Source: Brachionus plicatilis (lineage: Eukaryota > Rotifera > Eurotatoria > Ploima > Brachionidae). Taken from it: DNA of 64,000 nucleotides. Within the stretch, counting starts at the first letter, position 1. Every line of letters starts with the position of its first letter. A program made the position numbers and the translations under genes. Positions 55,393-64,000 of this stretch are shown one piece after another. The notes beneath the pieces were generated by a model that saw nothing but the letters and a program-made list of their open reading frames with translations, did no database searches and was not told the origin of the DNA. The stretch covers positions 431,233 to 495,232 of the forward strand of contig QEOQ01000573.1 in assembly GCA_010279815.1 (NCBI GenBank), written 5' to 3'.

Positions 55393-56591
55393 ATGAAAAT
55401 AATCTTTGGATTTATTTTTTTATCCTTTATCATAAAAAATTTTGATTGTGATTGTAAACAATTGGAAGGCTATTTTAAAAGGTACAACGGCAATAATTTT
55501 AATCAAAAAGATAAAATTAATCAATTTAAATGTGCGATGGAATGTTTAAAAAAAGAAACTTGTAAAATGGTGATTGTCAACGATAAAAATTGTTCAATTC
55601 AACATGAAATTTTTTCAATCAATACCATTGAAATGGATTATATTTTAATAAAAAAAATTAAAAATTCACTTAAATTAGATTCAAATTTTACAAGTAAATT
55701 TTAAAAAATAGATAAAATTATTTCCTAAAATTTAATTTTCCAGTAAAAATGGATCTCGATAATCAATCAAGTGGTGTTCTTTCCCTAGCAGTTCTTCAAA
55801 ATGGAGACTTAGTAAGCGGATTACAGGATTCAACTATCAAAATTTGGAATTTAGAAAATGGAAGTTTAAAAATGACTCTGAACGACCATTCAGATGGAGT
55901 TTGGTCATTAGCAGTTCTTCAAAATGGAGACTTAGTAAGCGGATCACAGGATTCAACTATCAAAATTTGGAATTTAGAAAATGGAAGTGTAAAAATGACT
56001 CTGAACAATTATTCATTTCCGGTTTGGTCACTAGCAGTTCTTAAAAATGGTGACTTAGCAAGTGGTTCAGGGGATTCAACCATCAGAATTTGGGATTTAG
56101 AAAATGGAAGTGAAAAAATGACCCTAAATAATTATTCAGGTGCAGTTCGATCTCTGGCAGTTCTTCAAAATGGTGACTTAGTAAGCGGATCACAGGATTC
56201 AACTATCAAAATTTGGAATTTAGAAAATGGAAGTGTAAAAATGACTCTGAATAATCATTCAGGTGCAGTTCGATCTCTGGCAGTTCTTCAAAATGGTGAC
56301 TTAGTAAGCGGATCAGAGGATTCAACCATAAAAATTTGGAATTTAGAAAATGGAAGTGTAAAAATGAATCTGATTAATCATTCAAGTTCGATTTGGTCAT
56401 TAACAGTTCTTCAAAATGGTGACTTAGCGAGTGCATCATCAGATTCAACCATTAAAATTTGGAATTTAGAAAATGGAAATGTAAAAATGACACTGAATAA
56501 TCATTCAAGTATAGTTCGACCGCTAGCACTTCTTCAAAATGGAAACTTAGCGAGTGGATCAAATGATGCATCAATTAAAATTTGGAGCTAA
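55393..56591 (+). CDS. Predicted secreted Cys-domain plus seven-blade WD40 protein
   Basis: Exon 1 (55393-55693) and exon 2 (55744-56591) join across a 50-base GT-AG intron in frame to 382 residues. Exon 1 begins with a signal peptide (about 1-17) and then a compact region with cysteines at 19, 21, 47, 51, 57 and 67 (FKCAMECLKKETCK), which looks like a small PAN/apple-type domain. Exon 2 has six 41-residue WD40 units plus a shorter seventh (VWSLAVLQNGDLVSGSQDS, then IKIWNLENG), enough for one propeller. The repeats are nearly identical in DNA, implying recent copying or conversion. WD40 propellers are normally intracellular, so the signal peptide plus propeller is unusual. An ATG at 55749 could start an intracellular propeller-only form, and the exon 1 link depends on the inferred intron. 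Function unknown; a binding scaffold is the safe reading. Confidence 0.75.
55773..56588 (+). repeat. 123-base tandem coding repeat, about 6.6 units
   Basis: Unit starts at 55773, 55896, 56019, 56142, 56265, 56388 and 56511. Each encodes one WD40 blade. The core GCAGTTCTTCAAAATGG...GATTCAAC(T/C)AT(C/A)AAAATTTGGAAT is almost unchanged, while the 6-9 bases around the blade junction (S-x-x-V-x-S) vary between units. Confidence 0.93.
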
Positions 56592-57553
56592 TTTTTTATA
56601 AAATAATTCTTTTTTTATGAATCTAAGATTAATTAAAATTTAAAAAATTAATTCCAATAATTTTTTAATCAAATATCACTATATTTAAATTTCTTTATTA
56701 ATTGTTGAAATAAATTAGCTTCGATCGAATATACTGATTTTATTAAAAACGATTTCTCTTAATGTTCAAATAAATATTATTTTTTCAAATAATTCGTTTT
56801 ACAATAATTAAAAATTTTTTCTTCTTAAAAAAAATTAATTGCCTGCCAACAATAATAAAAAAATAAAAAAATTTTTTAGCTTATCTTAATTGCTAGGCTA
56901 ATATTCTAAAAAATTTATAATTGAAAATTGAAAATTTTTTTCATACAAAAATTTAAAAGATTTAAGAAGAACAAAATATGTTTCTGTTTAATCGGAATGA
57001 ATGAATATTTTTCAAAAAATATTTCGGATATTGAGTTTATTATTCAAAATTGATTTGTTTAAAAAAAACTTTATAAAAAAAGTTGTACTACCACTTATTA
57101 AATGATTAATTTTACGTTTATTAGATACTTTCCTGTTTCATCACACTAAGGCTCGACATGATTTTGAAAGATCAGGAATAAAAAGATTTCCCCTTTTTTT
57201 CAATAAGAAAGGAAATCTTGAAAACATGATAAATAAGATTGCAAATTAAAATATTTATTTGAATTAAAATTAATTAAATTTACATTTTCTTTGAAATTTT
57301 TCGATCCGGATCCGTCTTTTAGCACAATTTAAAATCCGTAAAAATAATCCGTCGTTTAGGTACCTGTAATCCGGATCCATCTTTTAAGTATAGTCAAAAA
57401 CTTTTTTCTGTAATTTTAAAATTAGTTTCTTGATTACGACATTGTGCAACTTTCAAAGTTGCATCAGCTATCAAGGTCTGAAAAACTCTGCAAACTAGAT
57501 TTCATTATGTTCAAACGCAGTGCATTTTGACCTTAGAATTAATGGTAACAAAC
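56592..57553. other. Gene-free stretch
   Basis: AT-rich; the only notable words are GATCCGGATCC(G/A)TCTTTTA repeats at 57302-57385, perhaps an old hAT-like terminus. No gene seen. Confidence 0.45.
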
Positions 57554-57555
57554 TA

Positions 57556-57714
57556 CCGTATTCCCTCGTTCGATTATGCTGCACTACAAGCTCAGAAATG
57601 CATATTAAAAAATCAAATTTAAAAATTTTAGTATGGATGAGATGTACTTTGGTTCATGGTCCAAAAGCTGGTAGCTTAATTTATGGTGCAGCATAATCGA
57701 ACGAGGGAATACGA
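57556..57714. mobile_element. Miniature element with CCGTATTCCCTCGTTCGATT ends
   Basis: Inverted ends (CCGTATTCCCTCGTTCGATT ATGCTGCAC and its inverse with one mismatch at the tip), TA on both sides, 159 bases long. A partial relative is at 29930-30038 with the same internal GAGATGTACTTTG and CATGGTCCAAA words. TA target suggests Tc1/mariner or a related group. Confidence 0.88.
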
Positions 57715-57881
57715 TAAATAATAAGGAACAAGTTCAATTCACTACTCTGGTTATCAAATTTATTTCTTGCCACATTTTTTTTCACTAGTTTAAGGCTAAA
57801 AAGATTTTGAGTAAAAAAAAAGATGGCTGGCCATAAATAGTTAATCACTAAACCATGCATAACCAACATCAATAATATTTA

Positions 57882-58105
57882 CAGAGTTGTTAAAAAGTCA
57901 CAAGTCTCAAGTCAAGTCCGGACTTTTTTTTTTTTTTTTCAAAAGTGAGAGCAAAGACTTAAAATTTTTGAATAAAGAAGAAGAATTGTGAAAAATTTAT
58001 GCTAAAATTGCGAGAAAATTCTGATATATGGCATATCAATTGCATTAGACAACCCAAGAGTATATAAATTTTTTGATATGAAGCCTGATCTAACAAAAAT
58101 TAAAT
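57882..58105. mobile_element. hAT-like short element, copy 1
   Basis: Starts CAGAGTTGTTAAAAAGTCAC AAGTC and shares ATTCTGATATATGGCA, ATTAGACAAC and TTTTTTGATATGAAGCCTGATCTA with 62011-62225. The right terminus is lost. Confidence 0.7.
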
Positions 58106-58292
58106 TTTATAGATTAAATTTTATTTTTTGAAATTGTTTCTTTAAAATTTGCTAAGCTTAATATATTTTATTTGCTTTGGATCGCAGCAAGATATAACTA
58201 AAATTTTATTGATCCATTTTCTTTTTTCTTTTTAATAAGAAAGTCAAGTAAAGCAATTAAGCCAAGATTTCAGAATTTAATTTCGAACTAAT

Positions 58293-59008
58293 TTTTGGTA
58301 TTGTGAATTTCGAAAACAAATTGAACACAAATTCTTCATAAAATTAATAAAAAACATTAGAAAAATACTGCAACATAATGCAACATACTTTTTTGGACCT
58401 TTTTAACCTAAAATGATTTTCCTCATGTAAAGTATAATTCATAATTTCTTTTTTCATAACTATATTTAAAAAATACTTTTCAGTTTTTTAATGGTTGTAT
58501 TGGAGTAAAAATTCATAATTCATAATTTCAAAATTCATCACTCATAAAATCAAAATTCATAATTCATAATTTCTTTTTTCTTTAAAAAAAAAAAAACTAA
58601 AACAAAAAATTCTTTTTTGCAATTTAAGGTTAGACAAATTAATAAAATTCATCCTCAAATTTGAACACTAATGTGCTGTGAATTTCGAAAACAATTTGAA
58701 CACAAATTCTTCATTTGTTGATAAATAAAATTAAATTTGAAAAAGAATGTTATAAATAATACTGCTACTTTATTACACCTATTTTGCCTAAAATAAAATT
58801 TTCATTTTCTTTTTTTTTATAGTAAATCAAATCAATAATCTATTTAAATCTTATTGATGTTTTATTTTTAGTCTTTTTTTACATGAGGAAAATCATTGGG
58901 TTAAAAAGGTCCAAAAAAGTATGTTGCAGTATTTTTCTAATATTTTTTGTTAATTTTATGAAGAATTTGTGTTCAATTTGTTTTCGAAATTCACAATACC
59001 AAAAAAAT
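58293..59008. mobile_element. Inverted-repeat element with ~140-base arms
   Basis: Arms about 58293-58435 and 58868-59008 are inverse copies (TTTTGGTATTGTGAATTTCG, ...ACCTTTTTAACC...GATTTTCCTCATGTAAA). The left arm differs by a 10-base duplication (GCAACATAAT). A third, more diverged direct copy of the arm lies inside at about 58675-58800, and another relative at 15215-15312. The solo fragment of the 53808 family is also inside, at 58468. Confidence 0.8.
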
Positions 59009-59601
59009 TTTTTAAGTTAAAATTTTGTAAATAGAATTTAATAAGGAAAATTTAAAATCATTAACTGAATCTAATTTAGCTGAAATTTGTTTTAGTTTTA
59101 TTAAATCTAGTACAATATTTTGTTTTTCAAGAAGCTAAAAATTGGTTCTGTATGTTCAGCAAAGATTTTACATATTTTCTGGACATGGTTCAGTTCCAAA
59201 ATGCACGACTGATTATTTTTTAATAATAGATTTATTTTTAATGAGTCATTAATTTTCTTTTTTTAATTCGATCAGTGAATTATTGAATTTCCCACAACCC
59301 TGAAATGTATGATAAAAATTTCAATTTTAACTTAACTTTGGTAAAAGATTTAAATTTCAAAAACAATGAAATGCGGCAAAATCTATAAAAAATTTTTAAA
59401 AAAATGTTCTTTTACTTTATCTGACAGGTATTTAAAATTGAAATTTGGTAAATTTATTTATGTAGTTGTCTAATCAGTTATGCAGAAATGCAGGTAATTA
59501 AATAATTTCAAAAAAAAAATTTTCAACATGTATAAATACTTGAGAAAAAAATTTCAAATTAATTTTTTTCGTCGAGAACTTTTAGAAAGAGCGACTAAAA
59601 A

Positions 59602-62600
59602 ATGGGCAAAGAAAAACCAGGATTTTTGACACCAAAAGCGATTGCCAATCGCATCAAGGCAAAGGGTTTGCAGAAATTGAGATGGTATTGCCAAATGTGT
59701 CAAAAACAGTGCAGAGATGAGGTAAATTAAAGATTTATTTTAAATCTGGAATTTTACTGATTCATCTTTAAAGAATGGTTTTAAATGTCACGCCATGTCA
59801 GAGTCGCATCAGCGTCAACTTTTGCTATTTGCAGATAATGCTGGCAAATTTATGGACGATTTTTCGTCCCAATTTCACCGCGAGTACATAAACATACTCA
59901 AAAGACGTTTTGGTACCAAACGAGTGAATGCCAACATTGTTTATCAAGAGTACATTTCTGATCGAGACCATGTTCACATGAACGCCACCAGATGGTTTTC
60001 TCTTACTCAATATGTCAAATTTTTAGGCAGGAATGGAATATGCCATGTGGAAGAGACAGAAAAAGGTTGGTTTGTTACTTATATTGACCGGGATCCGGAG
60101 ACTTTGCGGCGTCAAGAAGAAGCTGAGAAAAAGAAAAAGCTGGATCTTGACGACCGGCAAAGGCAAGAGCTCTATTTACAAAAACAGGTGAGGAATGGAT
60201 ATTTTCAGAGTTGCTTTTAAGTCTTTGGTCAAGTCGTTGACTTTAATTTAATTTTAGTGACTTAAAAACAAGTCTGACTATTTTTTTGTTGAACACCTTG
60301 AACATATTTGCTCTGGTAGATCGAAAGAGCTAAAGAAAAACAAAACGAAGAAGCTCATGAAGCGACTGAGTTGGTCAAGCCACAAGATGAAGTAATTAGA
60401 ATCAGCTTTAAAAAAACAGCTCCGGTTTTTAAACTTGCCAAAGACAGCAATGTGCCAAAAACTAGTAAATCTGAAGAAAATGAAACCAGCTGCATAAAAA
60501 GTGAGCCACATGATCCAGAAGAAAAGATCAAGGATACTCCAAGAGCGTCTGATGGACCAAAACCAGAAAAAGATAAGAAATCTGACGGACCCGCTGAAAA
60601 GCGCAAACTGAGCACTTTGGAAGAAATCTTAGTTGTATGCTTCTTAAAATTTAAAATTTTAATTTTAATTAAAAAAAAATAATTTTTTTTTTATTTTAGA
60701 CAGAGGAAAAAAAAAGAGAAAAAATAAATCGAAAAGATTACTGGCTGCACAAAAATATTGTTGTAAAAGTGACAACTAAAAAGTTAGGTGAAAAATATTT
60801 GAATAAAAAAGGCATTGTTGCAGACGTGTTGGACCAGTACACTGGAGTTGTTAAACTAATTGAATCAGGTACGGTGATTAAATTAGACCAAGCTCATTTG
60901 GAAACAGTTTTGCCGGCATTAGGAAAAAAAGTTCTCATTCTTAATGGAGCGTATCGCGGCGAAGTAGCCACCATGGAGGATATAAATCAGGATAAATTTT
61001 GTGCAAGTGTAACCATTGCATCAGTAAGTTTTTTTAATTTTAAAAAAATGAAGAGAAAAGTCTTTTGACAACCAAAAATCTGGTTTTCAAAACTACAAAA
61101 ATTAAAAAAAAAAAAAAATTATTTTAATAAACACACAAAAAATTCTAAATACACCCAAAAAAATTATTCAATAATAAATCAAATTAATAATCGATTTGAA
61201 TTGAGTCTAATTTTTAATTTTAGGAGGTCTTCCTCTTTTACGTTTAATTTGTTTTGAGTCTGAGTTATCGCGATGTTTTATAGTAAATACACAGCTTTAC
61301 GCGATGAGGAAATTGGCCAAAATTGTAACAACTCAGTCAAAAAAATTTTAAAGACTTTTTAAAGGTTCTTTAAAGGTTTCCGGACGCTTTTTCTTTAAAA
61401 ATACTTTAAAGAATGGTCTTTAGAATTTCAGTATTTATTCTTTAAAGATAATTATTTAAAAAACTATAAAATTTCTATAAAAAGTCTGTATTGTTTTTAG
61501 ACTAGTTAATTATTAATAAATTTTTAAATTTTTTTTGCGTTGTAACATCATATGAAATTAGATAGACTTTTAATTGAAGTATGCATTGATATGAACTTAA
61601 CCGTATTTACTCGTTTACCGAATAATTGTAAAAATTAGCAGAGGAAAATCATTTTATTTAATTAAAAGAAATAAAATACTGGAGTAAATATTTTTGAATT
61701 TTTGCGTGTTTTTTTTTGTTTAAACAGAGCTGAACATTCGATTAAATATATCTTTTTATATTCAAAAATTTTATAAGTCTTTAATTTAAATCTAAAAAAA
61801 ATTAAAAAAATTAACAATAGAATTATTGATACAAGCAATGATAAAAAAAATTGATTATTTGTTCAATTAAGTATCTTGCTCTTCTGATTTTTACAAAAGT
61901 TTTTTTTTTCTCTGGTTTTAATCATTTCCTAAAAATGAAAAGAATAACTAAAAATTGATTTAATAATAAACAAGCAGTAAATAAATCAAAAATTATTGCT
62001 CCCATTTTTTCAGAGTTGTTTAAAAGTCATAAGTCTCAAGCCAAATCCAAGTCCAGACTTTTTTTTAAATTTTCATTCAAAAGTCCAGGTCCAGTCAAAT
62101 TTATGCTAAAATTACAAAAAAATTCTGATATATGGCAAATCTATTACATTAGACAACACAAGAGAATCTAAATTTTTTGATATGAAGCCTGATCTAGCAA
62201 ATTTAAAAAAAAAGTCTGTACTCTGAATTTTTTCTAGTAAATTATTGTTCTGTTATCACAATTTAGTTTATCAATCAATTAAAAAAATTAAAATTAATCC
62301 AACTTTAATTTAATAATTTAAGTCATTCAAAGAAATATATTTTAAAAAAATTAACGAATAAAAAAAAAAAACTACATTTTTAAATAATTAATAAATAATA
62401 ATAAATAATTACCAAAAACCGAAAAAAATTGATAAACAAGAAAATAAGTTTAAGAAATCAAAGACTTTTTAGTGTCTATCGATAAGATTTTTAGGAGTAA
62501 AATTGAAGACTTGTTCTATTCTTATTTTAATTATTTAATTTCTTTAAAAAATCCTTTATTTTACAACAAAAAAAAGACAAAATTAAAGAATTTTTTGACT

Positions 62601-63035
62601 GGAAATTTTTATTCACACAAAATCCATATTTTAGGTGCATTTTATGGTTTTAAGGGGAGTTTATTTGATGCTTTTAAGCATATAACCCTTAACTTCTTCA
62701 AAATTTAGAATTTTTGACATTTTATGAAATTGCAAATTTCAAAACAATAATTTCGTGTAAAAAATTTAATTTTTGTATTTAAAAAAAAAAGATTTTCACA
62801 ACCAAAAAAAAATTTTTTTGGATGTAGTGTGTGAAAATCTGTTTTTTGGTTGTAATGATAATCTAGATCCAAAAATGAGGTCTTTTTTGTTTTGTTTATT
62901 TTATGATAGCCCAATTTCGTTGAGCAATCTATTATTTTTTCAAAAGATAAAAATAATTTTTTTAAGGGTCCTTTAAAGGGCAAACTAGTCAAAAATGTGC
63001 AATACGAGGACATTTCGAAGCTAAACCAAGATTAA
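59602..63035 (+). CDS. KIN: KIN17 DNA/RNA-binding protein, five exons
   Basis: Exons 59602-59721, 59774-60187, 60320-60634, 60700-61023 and 62967-63035 give 413 residues, all junctions GT-AG and phase 0. KIN17 is a nuclear protein of replication, DNA damage response and splicing. The start FLTPKAIANRIKAKGLQKLRWYCQMCQKQC is nearly identical to the human protein; the zinc finger is C30, C33, H46, H52. A winged-helix domain follows (RRFGTKRVNANIVYQEYIS, about 77-96; HMNATRWFSL), then a charged variable region, then the C-terminal SH3-like/KOW pair (TTKKLGEKYLNKKG, LDQAHLETVLPA, LNGAYRG). The last exon (GPLKGKL...VQYEDISKL) is 1.9 kb downstream and was found by matching the conserved C-terminus. 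Intron 2 holds a transposon fragment and intron 4 holds a hAT-like element and an AT-hook fragment. Confidence 0.95.
61207..61296 (-). pseudogene. AT-hook-containing fragment in a KIN17 intron
   Basis: On the minus strand a short open stretch reads VFTIKHRDNSDSKQIKRKRG, RPPKIKN, then a stop. KRKRGRPPK is a textbook AT-hook. It lacks a start and an upstream continuation and sits within intron 4 of KIN17 on the other strand, so it is probably the end of a dead transposon gene. Confidence 0.4.
62011..62225. mobile_element. hAT-like short element in KIN17 intron 4, copy 2
   Basis: Starts CAGAGTTGTTTAAAAGTCAT and ends AAAGTCTGTACTCTG, so the ends are inverted CAGAGT. Flanks are (C/A)ATTTTTT on both sides, 7 of 8 bases the same. 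The interior matches 57882-58105. Short, without coding capacity. Confidence 0.75.
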
Positions 63036-63224
63036 AAAAAGAGTCTAATTTTATCTACCTGTAATTTTTGTTAATTTTGATTTTTTTCTATTTTTAATTT
63101 TAATAAAATTTAAATTTCTAATTTAAATTTAATTGTATAAAAATAAGCTCAAATAATGATTGAGCAAATCTGAAACCTAATTGAAAAATAATTACACTCA
63201 AATTTTAGAATTAAATGACCCAGA

Positions 63225-64000
63225 ATGCTTTTTGAAACAGTACTCATATTATCTGTGGCATTCCTTGGTTTTTTGTATTTTTTGGCAAAAAACAACAAGC
63301 GAGAAAGAATTGATTTACTTGGCAAACACGTGGTCATAACTGGGGGTTCATCTGGCATTGGATATGACCTTAGTCTCGAGGCGGTCAAGCAAGGCGCCCA
63401 CGTAACTGTCATCGCTCGCAACAAAGATAAATTGAACAAAATCAAGGCTGTTCTAGAGGAAATAAGACAAAAATCTGGTACGATAAATTCCCAAATTATT
63501 CAGGTCGAATCACTAGATATATCAAAAAGTTTTGAAGAGACCAAAGCTGCTTTTGAAAGGGTTAGTTCTAAATCTTCAAAATTAATTAGAGAAAAAATTT
63601 AAATAATTTTAGCTGTCTAAAACAGCTGGACCAGTTGATATCTTGATCAATAATGCTGGCATTTCAAGATGTGGCCAATTTTCTGAATTAACCATCCAAG
63701 ATTTTGAGGTAAAAAAATAATTTTAATTGAAGAATTTTATTTAAAAAAATAATAAAAATAAATATTTTGTTTTATTTTCTAAAATTTACTTGAAAATATT
63801 AAGGACTTGATGAGGGTAAATTATCTTGGCGGTGTTTATTGCACCAAATCTGTGGTCGAATCAATGAAAAATCGCAGATTTGGTAGAATTTTATTTGTGT
63901 CAAGTCAAGCTGGACAGATTGGTATTTTTGGCTACAGCGCCTATTCAGCATCTAAATTTGCGTTGAGAGGTCTAGTCGAAGCTCTTCAAATGGAAGTGAA
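63225..64000 (+). CDS. KDSR: 3-ketodihydrosphingosine reductase, partial (runs off the window)
   Basis: Exons 63225-63560, 63613-63708 and 63804 to beyond 64000, introns of 52 and 95 bases, GT-AG, phase 0. KDSR reduces 3-ketodihydrosphingosine to dihydrosphingosine with NADPH in de novo sphingolipid synthesis at the ER. The N-terminal hydrophobic segment (about 3-21) anchors it. The Rossmann motif TGGSSGIG is at 39-46, NNAG is in exon 2, and in exon 3 the catalytic serine region VSSQAG is followed by YSAYSASK with the YxxxK pair. [20 protein letters not shown] is typical of KDSR among short-chain dehydrogenases. It starts 190 bases after the KIN17 stop on the same strand. The C-terminus is outside the window. 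Confidence 0.92.

Noticed and set aside
62472..63013. Open frames in and around the last KIN17 intron
   Set aside because: Low-complexity Lys/Phe-rich sequence without start context or family similarity; the real signal there is the KIN17 last exon.

Overview
The window is nuclear DNA of an AT-rich animal genome. Multi-exon genes have very short GT-AG introns (mostly 46-67 bases). There is an assembly gap at 13458-14183 and a heavy load of LINE, Ty3-like, pogo-like, hAT-like, Ginger-like and miniature inverted-repeat elements. A large Toll-like receptor with a mid-ectodomain LRRCT/LRRNT cysteine cluster points to a protostome. The composition, intron size and gene set suggest a monogonont rotifer such as Brachionus, but that is inference; no rRNA or mitochondrial marker is present. 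I saw no convincing tRNA, rRNA or CRISPR.

Layout. 1-2.3 kb: a gag fragment fused to a LINE reverse transcriptase, ending in a Ginger-like terminus. 2.4-2.85 kb: nested inverted-repeat elements. 3.5-6.55 kb (minus): single-exon Toll-like receptor. 6.6-20.8 kb: gene-poor DNA with two pairs of conserved direct repeats, a hAT-type miniature element with an 8-base target duplication, possible exons near 10.3-10.7 kb, and the gap. 20.8-23.5 kb (minus): five-exon aquaporin. 25.9-32 kb: transposon graveyard (pogo-like element carrying a LINE; Ginger-like element carrying a minus-strand LINE). 33.5-34.5 kb: IWR1/SLC7A6OS. 35-38.3 kb: inverted-repeat elements and a LINE split by miniature elements. 38.6-39.2 kb (minus): MPHOSPH6. 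39.7-40.6 kb (minus): RPUSD1-like pseudouridine synthase. 42.4-48 kb: a LINE split by a DNA element, a hAT remnant, and a second pogo-like element split by a LINE. 48.2-50.5 kb (minus): INTS9. 51-54 kb: transposon debris and a perfect 138-bp-arm foldback. 55.4-56.6 kb: a predicted secreted Cys-domain plus seven-blade WD40 protein. 57-59 kb: miniature elements. 59.6-63.0 kb: KIN17. 63.2 kb to the end: KDSR, running off the window.

The housekeeping genes touch RNA metabolism (IWR1 imports RNA polymerase II, INTS9 is in Integrator, MPHOSPH6 is an exosome cofactor, RPUSD1 modifies RNA, KIN17 binds RNA/DNA). They lie on both strands with separate spacing, so I see no operon and read this as coincidence. 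The most informative signals are in the mobile DNA. Several insertions can be removed on paper to restore a reading frame, target duplications confirm the families, and two LINE copies share a 3' hairpin with a compensatory base-pair change.
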